Positions 1 to 9,343 of a stretch of 64,000 bases of DNA are shown here, in pieces. The position numbers were made by a program, and so were the translations under genes. The DNA is from an uncultured Bellilinea sp. (GTDB lineage: Bacteria > Chloroflexota > Anaerolineae > Anaerolineales > Anaerolineaceae), in the NCBI GenBank assembly GCA_938040735.1, contig CALHYE010000013.1:124001-188000 (forward strand), written 5' to 3'. Below the pieces are notes generated by a model. The model saw only the letters and a program-made list of their open reading frames with translations, was not told the origin of the DNA and did no database searches. Each line of letters begins with the position of its first letter. The stretch's first letter is position 1.

Positions 1-107
1 AATCGAAAAGTCGTTGTATTCCACAAATCGAGTGCGATCCCCAAACAATCAAAACCCGGTCCCAAATTGGCTGAACTTGCTGGAACGGTAACCACCAATT
101 CATCCAT
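1..107 (-). CDS. thrB: Homoserine kinase, N-terminal fragment cut by window edge
   Basis: Only the first 35 codons are present; the gene continues past base 1. The ATG at 107 opens a peptide beginning [20 protein letters not shown], which is the N-terminal signature of GHMP-family homoserine kinases (the [12 protein letters not shown] stretch). Homoserine kinase phosphorylates L-homoserine with ATP to give the substrate of threonine synthase. The start overlaps the 3' end of thrC by 8 bases on the same strand, so the two are probably translationally coupled. An ATG at 103 is in another frame and gives no recognisable peptide. Identification is firm despite the short length because the motif is very characteristic. 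Confidence 0.88.
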   Translation of the reverse strand, partial: MDELVVTVPASSANLGPGFDCLGIALDLWNTTTFR

Positions 108-1170
108 GGCTGACCTCCCCCACAATGATCTCTTCCAGATTCCTCAATTCCGGTTTAACAATTTTTGGAGCGCTGAACTGTTTGACGATAATGTCCGGGT
201 CTTTCAGCCCATGACCGGTGCATACCGCCACCACCCGTTTGCCTTTCAGATCAATCCGTTTTAGACGGATTTCCTGTGCCAGCCCCGCCAAACCGGCTGC
301 TGAGGCTGGCTCTACCCACAATCCATGCAATGCCAGACGGCGCTGCATCTGCAGGATTTGATCATCACTGACCGCAATGATTTTTCCGCCAGATTCTTCG
401 GCTGCCTGCAAAGCCTGTTCTCCGCGTGCCGGCCGGCCGATTCGAATCGCAGTCGCTACCGTCTCAGGATGCTCTACCGGATGCCCCAACACCAGCGGCG
501 CAGCCCCCTCAGCCTGTACCCCCAGCAATTTCGGTAAACCGCTTTGTTTGGCCCGATGATATTGACGAAAACCCATCCAATATGAGGTGATATTGCCGGC
601 ATTCCCAACCGGCAGGCAAAGCCAGTCTGGCGCGCCTTGAAGCGCGTCACAAATTTCAAAAGCAGCCGTCTTCTGTCCTTCTAAACGATACGGATTGAGC
701 GAGTTGACCAGCCCAATCGGATGTTTCTGGCTGATTTCCACCACCAGATTGAGCGCATCATCAAATGAACCGTCAATTTGAATCACATCCGCGCCGTAAG
801 CAATAGCGCCGGCCAGTTTTCCGGCTGCCACTTTGCCCTGCGGAATGATCACAATTGCCCGCCGGCCGGCGCGAGATGCGTATGCCGCTGCCGAAGCTGC
901 CGTATTGCCGGTTGAAGCGCAAATGACCGCCTTTACCCCGCGTCCTACCGCTTCGCTAATTGCTACGGTCATACCGCGGTCCTTGAAAGAACCGGTTGGG
1001 TTCGTTCCCTCAAACTTTACCCACAGGTCAAACCCGCCGCCTAATTCCTCCGCCAGCCTTGGCATGGGAATCAGGGGGGTATTCCCTTCAAGCAGGCTGA
1101 CCACTTCTAAATGATCAGGCACATCCAGCCACGCCCGATACCGTTGAATAACGCCGTGATAGGTTTCCAA
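100..1170 (-). CDS. thrC: Threonine synthase
   Basis: A 356-residue PLP enzyme that converts O-phospho-L-homoserine to L-threonine. The PLP-binding lysine lies in SFKDRGM at about residue 63, and [10 protein letters not shown] near residue 190 is the cofactor phosphate-binding loop. The length fits the short bacterial ThrC type rather than the ~430-residue E. coli type. The start is a TTG at 1170 preceded by GAGGT, so the exact N-terminus is slightly uncertain. The downstream neighbour on the same strand is thrB, overlapping by 8 bases, forming a thrC-thrB operon for the last two steps of threonine synthesis. Upstream lies pgk after a 130-base gap that holds an inverted repeat. Confidence 0.95.
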   Translation of the reverse strand: METYHGVIQRYRAWLDVPDHLEVVSLLEGNTPLIPMPRLAEELGGGFDLWVKFEGTNPTGSFKDRGMTVAISEAVGRGVKAVICASTGNTAASAAAYASRAGRRAIVIIPQGKVAAGKLAGAIAYGADVIQIDGSFDDALNLVVEISQKHPIGLVNSLNPYRLEGQKTAAFEICDALQGAPDWLCLPVGNAGNITSYWMGFRQYHRAKQSGLPKLLGVQAEGAAPLVLGHPVEHPETVATAIRIGRPARGEQALQAAEESGGKIIAVSDDQILQMQRRLALHGLWVEPASAAGLAGLAQEIRLKRIDLKGKRVVAVCTGHGLKDPDIIVKQFSAPKIVKPELRNLEEIIVGEVSHG

Positions 1171-1208
1171 AACAACCTCAACCAGACCAAGGAGATTTGA
1201 AATAGGAC

Positions 1209-1249
1209 ATCATTGCGAGCTGGATAAACGCTACCCCGCTCGCAATGAT
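1209..1249. repeat. Perfect 12-bp inverted repeat between pgk and thrC
   Basis: ATCATTGCGAGC at 1209-1220 is exactly mirrored by GCTCGCAATGAT at 1238-1249 around a 17-base loop. On the minus strand it lies just after pgk and before thrC. No T-run follows, so it is not a standard terminator. It resembles the short palindromic CATTGCGAG-type elements scattered in many bacterial genomes; that link is from memory and unverified. Confidence 0.6.
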
Positions 1250-1300
1250 TGCTCCAGGAAGATTGTCTTAATTGTACGTTAAAACTCCGAAACAGCAGCC

Positions 1301-2476
1301 TTATTTATCCAGCAATGCTGCAACACCCGGCAGCTCCAGCCCCTCCAGCATTTCAAGGGAAGCCCCGCCGCCCGTGGAAATGTGAGTGATTTTATCCGCT
1401 AAACCAGACTGATTGATTGCTGCAACCGATTCTCCGCCGCCAATCACGCTGATCGCCCCGGAGGAAGCCACTGCCCTGGCGATCCCAAATGTGCCCTCGG
1501 CAAACTTGGGAAACTCAAATACACCCATGGGGCCGTTCCATACTACTGTTCCAGCATCGCTGATCACCTTGGCATACGCAGCAACCGTTTCCGGACCGAT
1601 ATCCAGAATCCTCCACCCCTCCGGTACGGGACCAACCGCCATAACCCGCGACTCGGCCTCCGCATCGAATTTATCCGCAATGACCACATCCACTGGCAAA
1701 CGGATTTTATCCTTCCCTTCCGCCAATAATTGTCGGGCGGTTTCCAAAGCCTCATCCTCCACCAGTGAATCGCCCAGCGGGTAACCTTGCGCTTTGAAGA
1801 AGGTGTTAGCCATCCCGCCGCCGATTAGAATCGTGTCGGCTTTTTGGAGCAGATTCTTGATGACCCCAATTTTATCGCTGATTTTCGCGCCGCCCAAAAT
1901 CGCCACGAAAGGTCGTTTCGGATCATCAATGGCTTGCCCCAGGTACTTGATTTCCTTTTCAAGCAAGAAACCGGCCACCGCGGGTAGATGAGCTGCAATT
2001 CCTGCCGTCGAAGCGTGGGCTCGATGGGCGGAACCAAAGGCATCATTGACATAGACATCGGCCAGTTTGGCAAGGGCTTTGGACATACCCTCGTCATTCT
2101 TTTCTTCTTCGGGATGAAAACGGGTGTTTTCGAGCACCAACACTTCACCCGGTTTTAGAGCTGCTGCAGCCGTCTCAGCCGCCGGGCCGATGCAATCCTC
2201 GGCAAAAGCCACCGGCTTACCCAGCAAATTTGCCAGATAATCGGCAACCGGCTTAAGCGAATATTTGGGGTCGGGACCACCTTTTGGACGACCCAGATGG
2301 GAAGCAAGAATTACGGCGGCGCCCTGATCTAAAAGATATTGGATGGTTGGCAAGGCTGCCCGAATGCGGGTGTCATCCCCCACCACCCCATCTTTGACCG
2401 GCACGTTGAAGTCCACCCTAACAAAAACCTTTTTACCTTTTACGTCAATATCGCGAACGCTCTTTTTGTTGAACAT
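1301..2476 (-). CDS. pgk: Phosphoglycerate kinase
   Basis: A 391-residue glycolytic kinase making ATP and 3-phosphoglycerate from 1,3-bisphosphoglycerate. VRVDFNVP near residue 20 is the conserved N-terminal substrate motif, and GGGESVAAI near the C-terminus belongs to the nucleotide-binding loop. The start was set to the ATG at 2476 because AGGAGGAAAAT lies directly before it and [11 protein letters not shown] matches the usual PGK N-terminus; a longer frame reaches 2542 but lacks support. It follows gap on the same strand after 120 bases that hold a strong hairpin, the classical gap-pgk order. Confidence 0.97.
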   Translation of the reverse strand: MFNKKSVRDIDVKGKKVFVRVDFNVPVKDGVVGDDTRIRAALPTIQYLLDQGAAVILASHLGRPKGGPDPKYSLKPVADYLANLLGKPVAFAEDCIGPAAETAAAALKPGEVLVLENTRFHPEEEKNDEGMSKALAKLADVYVNDAFGSAHRAHASTAGIAAHLPAVAGFLLEKEIKYLGQAIDDPKRPFVAILGGAKISDKIGVIKNLLQKADTILIGGGMANTFFKAQGYPLGDSLVEDEALETARQLLAEGKDKIRLPVDVVIADKFDAEAESRVMAVGPVPEGWRILDIGPETVAAYAKVISDAGTVVWNGPMGVFEFPKFAEGTFGIARAVASSGAISVIGGGESVAAINQSGLADKITHISTGGGASLEMLEGLELPGVAALLDK

Positions 2477-2536
2477 ATTTTCCTCCGGTTTGGGAATTAA
2501 ACCGAAAACCCAACGATTGCCTTCCTTCAAATGCCA

Positions 2537-2564
2537 TTGCAAGACCCCTCACGGGGTCTTGCAA
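2537..2564 (-). other. Intercistronic hairpin between gap and pgk
   Basis: A perfect 12-bp stem (arms 2537-2548 and 2553-2564) closes a 4-base loop. On the minus strand it sits about 60 bases before the pgk start. No U-tract follows, so it is more likely an mRNA processing or stability element, or a weak attenuator, than a full terminator. Confidence 0.6.
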
Positions 2565-2596
2565 TCGACTCGATTGTTAAGCTGCTCAAACAAAGT

Positions 2597-3649
2597 TTAG
2601 AGTGATTTGGCCATCATCGCCGCCAGGTCAGCCGTGCGGCACGAGTAACCCCACTCGTTATCGTACCAGGCCACCACCTTAACCAGGTTTCCACCCATCA
2701 CCATGTTGGAGGGCAGGTCAACGATCGAAGAGCGCGGGTCACCCTTGAAATCCATTGAAACCAGCGGATCGGCATACGAACCAGTGGTCACACCCAGAAT
2801 TCCCTTCAATTTGCCGTTGGCGGCTTCAATGAACATCGCGTTCAATTCATCCTTGGTCGTGGATTTCTCAACGGTTGCCACAAAGTCCACAATGGAAACT
2901 GTCGGAGTCGGGACACGCAAGGCATACCCATCAAATTTACCCTTGAGCTCAGGGATGACCAGCGCCACTGCTTTGGCGGCTCCGGTGGTGGTGGGGATAA
3001 TATTCAATCCTGCCGCCCGCGACCGGCGCATTTCTTTCTTATGTCCCTGGTCCAAAATCACCTGATCATTAGTGTAAGAGTGGATAGTAGTCATTACAGC
3101 CGAGATAATCCCCAAATTTTCGTGGACGACTTTGGCCGCCGGGGCAAGGCAGTTGGTCGTGCAGGAAGCGTTCGAAATCACATGATGTTTGGCAGGATCA
3201 TACTTATCGTCATTGACACCCAACACGATGGTAATGTCCTCATTCTTAGCCGGAGCGCTGATGATGACTTTCTTCGCGCCGCCGGCGTCTATGTGAACCC
3301 GCGCGCCGGGTTTGCCCTTGGCAGGATCGCCTACCGCATCGGTGAATACGCCGGTAGACTCAATGACAACTTCCACCCCCAGATCTTTCCAAGGCAGTTT
3401 GGCTGGATCTTTTTCCGCAAAGGTCTTTACGGCTTTGCCGTCAATGACAATGTCGCTGCCCACCACTTCGACCTTGCCTGGATAAATGCCGTAGTTCGAG
3501 TCATACTTGAACAAGTGGGCATTTTGCTGCGGATCAAACAAATCGTTGACAGCCACCACCTCCAATTCATTTGGATAATATTCCATGATGGCTTTCAGAA
3601 CCTGGCGGCCGATCCGCCCAAAACCATTGATACCAACTTTGACTGTCAT
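2597..3649 (-). CDS. gap: Glyceraldehyde-3-phosphate dehydrogenase, type I
   Basis: A 350-residue phosphorylating GAPDH. The N-terminal Rossmann motif INGFGRIGR, the acidic NDLFD segment typical of NAD specificity, and the catalytic cysteine of SCTTNC at residue 163 are all present. The family length is about 335-340; a few extra residues occur in the loops around positions 110-120. The start ATG at 3649 has a clear AGGAGG a few bases upstream. It lies between yvcK (36 bases upstream) and pgk (downstream), so yvcK-gap-pgk probably form one transcription unit controlling triose metabolism in the cytoplasm. Confidence 0.97.
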   Translation of the reverse strand: MTVKVGINGFGRIGRQVLKAIMEYYPNELEVVAVNDLFDPQQNAHLFKYDSNYGIYPGKVEVVGSDIVIDGKAVKTFAEKDPAKLPWKDLGVEVVIESTGVFTDAVGDPAKGKPGARVHIDAGGAKKVIISAPAKNEDITIVLGVNDDKYDPAKHHVISNASCTTNCLAPAAKVVHENLGIISAVMTTIHSYTNDQVILDQGHKKEMRRSRAAGLNIIPTTTGAAKAVALVIPELKGKFDGYALRVPTPTVSIVDFVATVEKSTTKDELNAMFIEAANGKLKGILGVTTGSYADPLVSMDFKGDPRSSIVDLPSNMVMGGNLVKVVAWYDNEWGYSCRTADLAAMMAKSL

Positions 3650-3685
3650 GCTTAAAAACCTCCTGTCTTGTAGAAAAGAATTGGA

Positions 3686-5059
3686 TCAGCCTCTCATTTG
3701 GATTTTTTCGCTTTCGAGAGGCTCTTCATCGCGTTGAGAAAGTGGACCGGTTCGATCATAAAACAGGTCCATAACGACCCTGGCCAGCTTCTTTGAGTCA
3801 TGCCGCCAGGGCTGGACTTCATCCAGCAAATCGGCACAGTAGATCGAGTACTGCTCGCTCAACCGTTCGTTCGGCAGTACCGGCTCAACCTTTTCGGGTA
3901 ATTGCCCGCTAACCCGATTATTACAGATGACCAGATCAAATATTCTCCCGCCCAGATGCTTTTCAATGGCTTGAACATGGTCAAGGCAGTCGAAATGATC
4001 GGTTTCGCCGGGCTGGGTGGCAACGTTGCAGATATAAAACTTAAACGCCCGACTGGCATTGACCGCCGCCGCAATATCCGGCACTAATAAATTCGGCAGG
4101 ATACTGGTAAAAAGACTGCCCGGTCCAATCACGATCAACTCAGCGTTGAGGATGGCTTGAATTGCCATCGGGTAGGCTTTGGGATTGGCGGGCTCCAGCC
4201 ACACCCGTTTGACTCTCCCCGGCGTGGTAGGAATATTACTTTCCCCTCGCACCCGAACATCCTTTTGTGTGGACGGATCCACCAGATCGGCAACCAGACG
4301 AACATCATGCAGGGTAGAAGGCATCACCCTCCCGCGCACAGCCAAAACTCGTCCCGATTCGGCAACTGCCTGCTCGAAACTACCGGTGATGTCGGCCAGC
4401 GCCGAAATGAGCAGATTACCCAGACTATGCCCGTTGACACCCGCCGCCTCACTGAAACGGTACTGGAAAATTTGGGTCAGTAAATCTTCATCATCCGAGA
4501 GAGCCGCCAGGCAGTTGCGAATATCCCCCGGGGGTAAAATTCCCAAACTGCGGCGCAACGCGCCCGAAGAGCCGCCATCATCGGCAACGGTAACAATTGC
4601 CGTCAGGTTATGAGTGTATTCTTTTAAACCGCGCAGTAAAGAAGACAACCCCGTGCCGCCGCCAATCACTACCACCCGCGCGCCTTTTTCCCTACGGCGG
4701 TAACTGCTGACGGCATCTACAATCGGTTTGTCAGGCCGAATAAACGGTTTCAGCAAAGAACGATTGAAACCGATCACGCTGTATAAAATCAGGCCAATCC
4801 CTGCCAGCGTAAAAACAATCACGCGGATGCCGCGATCGATCTCTTGCAAAGAAAGCAGGGTCAGGACAGGCTGCAAGGTTTCGGGCGCATTTCGGTAAAT
4901 GTCCAGCGCAACCATGGTCAAACCCAAGGCAACCAGCGTGGTGCCGATTAACAAAGGGATCAGCCAGCGTTTAACCCCAATACCCGGAGCCAGCCAGCGC
5001 AATTCCTGCCTGACGCTTTGAAGGAAGTGTTGAACTCCGGGCTTCTTTTTGGGCTGCAT
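3686..5059 (-). CDS. yvcK: YvcK/CofD-like gluconeogenesis factor with N-terminal membrane anchor
   Basis: This is a UPF0052/YvcK-family protein. The core starts with [19 protein letters not shown] and continues with [12 protein letters not shown] and [14 protein letters not shown], the nucleotide-sugar-binding hallmarks of the family. About 120 residues precede the core and hold two hydrophobic helices (around residues 31-55 and 75-97), so the protein is probably membrane-tethered, unlike soluble B. subtilis YvcK. YvcK proteins bind UDP-sugars and affect gluconeogenic growth and cell shape. The ATG at 5059 was preferred to a TTG at 5098 because TTGACG and TATAAA with a 17-base spacer place the transcript start only a few bases before 5059. 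gap and pgk follow on the same strand. Confidence 0.9.
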   Translation of the reverse strand: MQPKKKPGVQHFLQSVRQELRWLAPGIGVKRWLIPLLIGTTLVALGLTMVALDIYRNAPETLQPVLTLLSLQEIDRGIRVIVFTLAGIGLILYSVIGFNRSLLKPFIRPDKPIVDAVSSYRRREKGARVVVIGGGTGLSSLLRGLKEYTHNLTAIVTVADDGGSSGALRRSLGILPPGDIRNCLAALSDDEDLLTQIFQYRFSEAAGVNGHSLGNLLISALADITGSFEQAVAESGRVLAVRGRVMPSTLHDVRLVADLVDPSTQKDVRVRGESNIPTTPGRVKRVWLEPANPKAYPMAIQAILNAELIVIGPGSLFTSILPNLLVPDIAAAVNASRAFKFYICNVATQPGETDHFDCLDHVQAIEKHLGGRIFDLVICNNRVSGQLPEKVEPVLPNERLSEQYSIYCADLLDEVQPWRHDSKKLARVVMDLFYDRTGPLSQRDEEPLESEKIQMRG

Positions 5060-5069
5060 ACCGCGTCTA

Positions 5070-5098
5070 TTTATAATCTTCTTTTCCCTCAGCGTCAA
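5070..5098 (-). promoter_or_regulatory. Promoter of yvcK
   Basis: On the minus strand TTGACG (5098-5093) and TATAAA (5075-5070) are separated by exactly 17 bases. The expected start of transcription is near 5063, about 4 bases before the yvcK ATG, and no Shine-Dalgarno sequence is present. Confidence 0.65.
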
Positions 5099-5138
5099 CT
5101 CACCTGAGGTTGATCAGTCAAATTTCGTGATACTCTTC

Positions 5139-5147
5139 TGATATAAT
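5139..5147 (+). promoter_or_regulatory. Extended -10 promoter of the ROK kinase
   Basis: TGATATAAT at 5139-5147 is an extended -10 element (TGn plus TATAAT). The ATG of the kinase begins 8 bases after the last T, so transcription should start at about 5154 and give an essentially leaderless mRNA. No -35 box of note and no Shine-Dalgarno are seen. Confidence 0.6.
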
Positions 5148-5154
5148 TTGTGAC

Positions 5155-6093
5155 ATGGATAACTATATTGTAGCAGATATTGGCGGAACTCAGATACGGG
5201 TGGCTTTGTTTTCCAGGGGAAAAATTGACCCGCTGAAAGTTCGCAAAATCCGCACTCGCGATAAAGATCAAACCCCGCTCGAACGGTTGATTTCCCTGAT
5301 TAATGAGGTTTGGCCAGAAAAAGATGACGTTCGGGCAATTTGTGTCGCGGTTCCCGGCTTTATTGATGCGGAAAATGGCATCATCATTGATGCCAACAAT
5401 ATTCCCGGCTGGGTGAATTACCCCATTCGTCAATTGCTGGCAGAGCATTTCTCCATTCCGATTCTGATCGGCAATGATGCCAATCTGGCGGCTTTAGGGG
5501 AATGGCGCTACGGCGCCGGGCAGGGACATCATCATGTCCTCTACCTGACAATCAGTACCGGCATTGGCGGAGGGATGATTATCAACGATCAACTGTTGAT
5601 AGGTTCACGGGGTTTAGCCGCTGAATTTGGCCACATAACGGTCATCCCTGAAGGGCCTTCCTGCAGTTGCGGACAGCGCGGTCATTTAGAAGCGGTAGCC
5701 TCTGGTACGGCAATCGCCCGCTGGGTGCAGGAAAAAATGGCGTTGGGTTTTCGATCTTCGTTGGAGGGGAAGCCGGGCATCAGCGCCAAGGATGTTGCGG
5801 AAGCCGCCCGGCAAGGGGATGAATTAGCCTTACGGGCCATGAACCGCGCCGGAACCTATATCGGCTACGCCATCGCCGACTTTCTGCACCTGTTCAATCC
5901 ATCCATCGTCATCCTTGGCGGCGGGGTATCCACTGCCGGACCGCTGCTAATTGACCCATTGCGCACAGCCGTGATGGAGCGGATCATGGATCGCGCCTAC
6001 ATTAAAGACCTCACGATCACCGCCGCCCGCCTGGGGGATAATGCAGGGCTGGTTGGCGCACTGGCGCTGGCCGAAAGTGGGGTTGACCCCTAA
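5155..6093 (+). CDS. ROK-family sugar kinase, probable glucokinase
   Basis: A 312-residue ROK kinase. DIGGTQIRVALF near the N-terminus is the ATP phosphate-binding motif; CSCGQRGHLEAV around residues 178-190 carries the zinc-binding cysteines and the family signature; ILGGGVSTAG near the C-terminus completes the ATPase fold. Glucose is the most likely substrate because it diverges from the yvcK-gap-pgk glycolytic operon, but ROK kinases also use fructose, allose or N-acetylmannosamine, so no specific symbol is given. No helix-turn-helix precedes the kinase domain, so it is not a ROK repressor. The ATG at 5155 lies directly after an extended -10 box. Confidence 0.92.
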   Translation: MDNYIVADIGGTQIRVALFSRGKIDPLKVRKIRTRDKDQTPLERLISLINEVWPEKDDVRAICVAVPGFIDAENGIIIDANNIPGWVNYPIRQLLAEHFSIPILIGNDANLAALGEWRYGAGQGHHHVLYLTISTGIGGGMIINDQLLIGSRGLAAEFGHITVIPEGPSCSCGQRGHLEAVASGTAIARWVQEKMALGFRSSLEGKPGISAKDVAEAARQGDELALRAMNRAGTYIGYAIADFLHLFNPSIVILGGGVSTAGPLLIDPLRTAVMERIMDRAYIKDLTITAARLGDNAGLVGALALAESGVDP

Positions 6094-6205
6094 GAGACAT
6101 TCCCGTCTCCTGGTTTTCACCCCTCTAAACCAAAAAACGATTCCCTCCCAGCCAACAATCGGAATCGGCTATGGACTAGGAGGGTTGTCCTTTGCCCTCA
6201 TTTGC

Positions 6206-6211
6206 TATAAT
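6206..6211 (+). promoter_or_regulatory. Candidate -10 box of the aminotransferase gene
   Basis: TATAAT at 6206-6211, with TTGTCC 15 bases upstream as a poor -35 candidate, lies in the 194-base gap after the ROK kinase. The leader to the ATG at 6288 would be about 70 bases. Between 6126 and 6180 a weak 7-bp inverted repeat is the only other structure seen. Confidence 0.4.
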
Positions 6212-6287
6212 CATCTTTAGAGTTCTCAATCTAAGTATCCCAATTACTCTACCCGAGTACCACCACCACAAAACCTATGGAGGATTT

Positions 6288-7640
6288 ATGCCGAGAAACA
6301 ATCTGCCCGGACCCCAAGCGCGGAAGTGGATTGAGCGCGACCATGCCGTCATATCACCGTCTTACCCGCGGGGTTATCCGTTCGTCATGGACCATGGGCG
6401 GGGTGTCGAAGTTTGGGATGTGGACGGCAACCGCTTTTTGGATTTTTCAGCAGGGATTGCGGTTGTCTCCACCGGTCATTCCCACCCCAAAGTGGTTAAA
6501 GCCATTCAAGAGCAAGCCGAAAAATTTATCCACATTTCTTCCGACTTTTACCACCAAAAGTGGATTGAACTGGCAGAAAAGATCAATGAAATTGCCCCTT
6601 TCGAAGAAGATGCGGTCAGTTTTATGACCAATTCCGGCACCGAAAGCATCGAGGCCGCCATCAAACTCGCCCGCTACACCACCAAACGCACGGAATTCAT
6701 CGGCTTTCTAGGAGGTTTTCACGGACGGACGATGGGGGCGGTAACCTTCACGGCCAGTAAAGCATCGTATCACCGCGGTTTCTTTCCTTTGATGAACGGC
6801 GTTGTTCATGTTCCCTTTCCCGATCCGTATCGTCCCCTCTTAGCAAGCCGCCCGGCTGAGGACTACGGCGAAACAGTTGTCCGTTATATCGAAGAGGAGA
6901 TTTTAGGCCGTATCCTGCCGGCCGATGCGGTTGCCGGTATTCTGGTTGAGCCGATTCAAGGAGAGGGCGGTTATATCGTACCCCCTCCCGGTTTCTTTCC
7001 AGCCCTGCGCCGTTTGTGCGACCGATACGGCATCCTGTTGATTGCCGATGAAGTTCAATCTGGGGTAGGTCGCACCGGTAAGTGGTGGGCAATTGAGCAT
7101 TTCGGCATTGAACCGGATATCTTCTGTGTAGCCAAGGGGATTGCTTCCGGTATGCCGCTGGGGTTAATGGTTGCCCGCAAATCGCTGGTCACCTGGCCGA
7201 AAGGCTCGCATGGCAATACCTACGGAGGTAACCCGCTTTCCTGCGCCGCTGCGCTGGCAACTTTGGAAATCATTGAGAGCGAACTGCTCGAAAATGCAAC
7301 CCGGGCAGGTTCTTACGCCATGGAAAAACTGCGCGCCATCCAGGAAAGACACCCCTCCATCGGCGAGGTGCGCGGTATTGGATTGATGATTGGGGTTGAA
7401 TTTGTCTATGACCGTCAAACCCGGCAACATGCCGATGCTCTCCGCGACCGGATCGTGGACCTGGCCTTTGAAAAAGGTTTGTTAACCCTTGGGGCGGGAA
7501 GAAATGTCATCCGCATTTCTCCGCCGCTGAGTGTCAGTTTGACCGAACTGGATGAGGGGTTAGCCATTCTGGAACAGGCGATTGCCCAAGCAGAACAAGA
7601 AATGCTGCCGGTTCGTCAGGGCGAACTCCAACCCTGCTAA
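6288..7640 (+). CDS. Class-III pyridoxal-phosphate aminotransferase (GabT/ArgD-like)
   Basis: A 450-residue fold-type I aminotransferase. IADEVQSGVGRTGKWWA is the cofactor Asp motif and the Schiff-base lysine is in CVAKGIASG about 30 residues later. NSGTESIEAAIKLAR is the phosphate-binding region and GNTYGGNPLSCAAALA is the second family block. The overall form (omega-amino group transfer, about 450 residues) is closest to 4-aminobutyrate aminotransferases; acetylornithine or other omega-amino substrates cannot be excluded. GGAGGA directly before the ATG at 6288 fixes the start. The histidine kinase gene follows after 12 bases, so the two are probably cotranscribed. Confidence 0.9.
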   Translation: MPRNNLPGPQARKWIERDHAVISPSYPRGYPFVMDHGRGVEVWDVDGNRFLDFSAGIAVVSTGHSHPKVVKAIQEQAEKFIHISSDFYHQKWIELAEKINEIAPFEEDAVSFMTNSGTESIEAAIKLARYTTKRTEFIGFLGGFHGRTMGAVTFTASKASYHRGFFPLMNGVVHVPFPDPYRPLLASRPAEDYGETVVRYIEEEILGRILPADAVAGILVEPIQGEGGYIVPPPGFFPALRRLCDRYGILLIADEVQSGVGRTGKWWAIEHFGIEPDIFCVAKGIASGMPLGLMVARKSLVTWPKGSHGNTYGGNPLSCAAALATLEIIESELLENATRAGSYAMEKLRAIQERHPSIGEVRGIGLMIGVEFVYDRQTRQHADALRDRIVDLAFEKGLLTLGAGRNVIRISPPLSVSLTELDEGLAILEQAIAQAEQEMLPVRQGELQPC

Positions 7641-7652
7641 GAGGACTTTTCG

Positions 7653-9236
7653 ATGCTGCTGCCTGATTTTCGTGTCCGACAACGGGACTACCTGCTGGAG
7701 ATCTCCCGCGCCCTGACTCAGGAGCTGGACCTGGAAAAACTGCTGGGCCGAATTCTGGCCATTTCAATTGAAATGTTAGCCGGTCAGGCCGGCTTGATTG
7801 CCTTGCGGGATGAACGCGGCGCCTGGACCGTACCGGTTTCCCATGGGCTTCCCCCCCTTTTTCTGCGCTACCTTGCCCCCTATTTGGATCAAATCACCGA
7901 AGACACGCCCCCGGATGAGTTTGAGTTGCTCGAAATCAACCGTCGTCTGCGGGAATTGGCCCGCATGGCCAGTATGGGCTTGTTAAACGGGGTTGTCTTA
8001 CCTCTGGTTGCCCGTCAAACCGTCGTCGGTGTAATCTTTATCTTTCGTTCCTATCCGGATAATTTTTCCGCCAATGACCGGGCTCTGTTGCGCAGTTTTG
8101 CCGATCAGGCAGCCATCGCCGTTCAAAATGCTCAGTTATATACCCAATCCGAACGCACCAACCAGCGCTTAAATGCCCTGCTGGACTCGGTTGCCGACGG
8201 TATTTTGATCCTCGCCCCGGACTTAAGAATTGATCGGAGCAACCCTGCCGCTGCAAGACTTTTGAATCGTCCAACGGATCAAATTCAAGGGAAGCCACAT
8301 GATCAAGTCATTCGCTGGGCAAAGCCCCCCCGTGATATGAGCCTAGAACAGGCTGTAGCCGGCGGCTGGCCGTTAACCGCTCATGCCCATTTGTATGTGG
8401 AAGGCGACCTCATCCGCAGCGATTCTCTACCCCCACTGCCGGTGGGAATCACCTACGCCCCTCTGATTTCGGATGGGGTTCTACTGAACATTATCGCCAC
8501 TTTACGTGATATTACCCACTTCCGACAGGCGGAGGAACTCAAAAGTACCTTCATCTCGATCATCTCACACGAACTCAAAACACCGCTGGCGCTCATCAAA
8601 GGCTATGTCAGCACCCTGCGCCGTGAAGACGCCCGCTGGGATCGTGAAATCGTCAATGAGAGCCTGGCCGTTATTGAAGAAGAAGCCGACCGGCTGGACT
8701 TGCTGGTTGAAAACTTGCTGGATGCTTCTCGACTGCAGGCAGGCGGGTTGGCGCTCAAACTTTCGGATGTTAACCTGCCGGATCTGGCCCGTCGAACCGC
8801 CGAGCGGATGCAAATCCAAACGTCCCGCCATACCATCCTGACCGATTTTCCACCCGATTTTCCGGTTATTCTGGCGGACGAAAACCGATTGCGTCAGGTA
8901 TTGGCAAACCTCATCTCCAATGCCATCAAATATGCCCCGGAAGGGGAAATTCGCATCAGCGGTCAGATAAGACCGGATATTGTGATTATTTGCGTCAGGG
9001 ATCAAGGTCCGGGCATCGCTCCGGATGACATTCCGCATGTATTTGACCGGTTTTACCGCTCCCCTGAAGCCATGCGCCAGACCAAAGGCGCCGGTTTAGG
9101 TCTGTATCTCACCAAGGCGATTGTCGAAGCCCACGGCGGGAAGATTTGGGTGGATACCGAAAGCGGCAAAGGCGCCCGAATTTGCTTTTCACTTCCCCGA
9201 CTCGAAGAAACTCCCCCTCCGCCGAAAGTGGTATAA
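7653..9236 (+). CDS. Sensor histidine kinase with GAF and PAS domains
   Basis: A 527-residue soluble kinase without membrane segments. Residues ~10-170 form a GAF domain, ~170-295 a PAS-like domain (DSVADGILILAPDLRI), then a HisKA domain with FISIISHELKTPLALIKG where His306 is the likely phosphorylation site. The catalytic domain follows, with the N box (NLISNAIKYAPEG), G1 box (DQGPGIAPDD) and G2 box (GAGLGLYLTK). The sensed signal is unknown and no response regulator gene adjoins it, so it is an orphan kinase here. It follows the aminotransferase by 12 bases with AAGAGGA before the ATG. A strong terminator follows at 9265-9297. Confidence 0.93.
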   Translation: MLLPDFRVRQRDYLLEISRALTQELDLEKLLGRILAISIEMLAGQAGLIALRDERGAWTVPVSHGLPPLFLRYLAPYLDQITEDTPPDEFELLEINRRLRELARMASMGLLNGVVLPLVARQTVVGVIFIFRSYPDNFSANDRALLRSFADQAAIAVQNAQLYTQSERTNQRLNALLDSVADGILILAPDLRIDRSNPAAARLLNRPTDQIQGKPHDQVIRWAKPPRDMSLEQAVAGGWPLTAHAHLYVEGDLIRSDSLPPLPVGITYAPLISDGVLLNIIATLRDITHFRQAEELKSTFISIISHELKTPLALIKGYVSTLRREDARWDREIVNESLAVIEEEADRLDLLVENLLDASRLQAGGLALKLSDVNLPDLARRTAERMQIQTSRHTILTDFPPDFPVILADENRLRQVLANLISNAIKYAPEGEIRISGQIRPDIVIICVRDQGPGIAPDDIPHVFDRFYRSPEAMRQTKGAGLGLYLTKAIVEAHGGKIWVDTESGKGARICFSLPRLEETPPPPKVV

Positions 9237-9264
9237 TGAAGCCGGTTGTCCGTTCCGCAATCCG

Positions 9265-9297
9265 CTGGGGCGAGGAAAACCCCGCCCCAGATTTTTA
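9265..9297 (+). terminator. Rho-independent terminator after the histidine kinase
   Basis: CTGGGGCGAGG (9265-9275) pairs with CCCCGCCCCAG (9280-9290), 10 of 11 positions matching, around an AAAA loop, followed by ATTTTT. It ends the aminotransferase-kinase unit. Confidence 0.85.
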
Positions 9298-9343
9298 AGT
9301 TATTATTTCAAGTTATTAAATGAAAGAAGGTGAGAGAATTCGC

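Noticed and set aside
3041-3655. A 204-codon plus-strand frame inside gap
   Set aside because: It is antisense to the catalytic core of GAPDH and encodes no recognisable protein.
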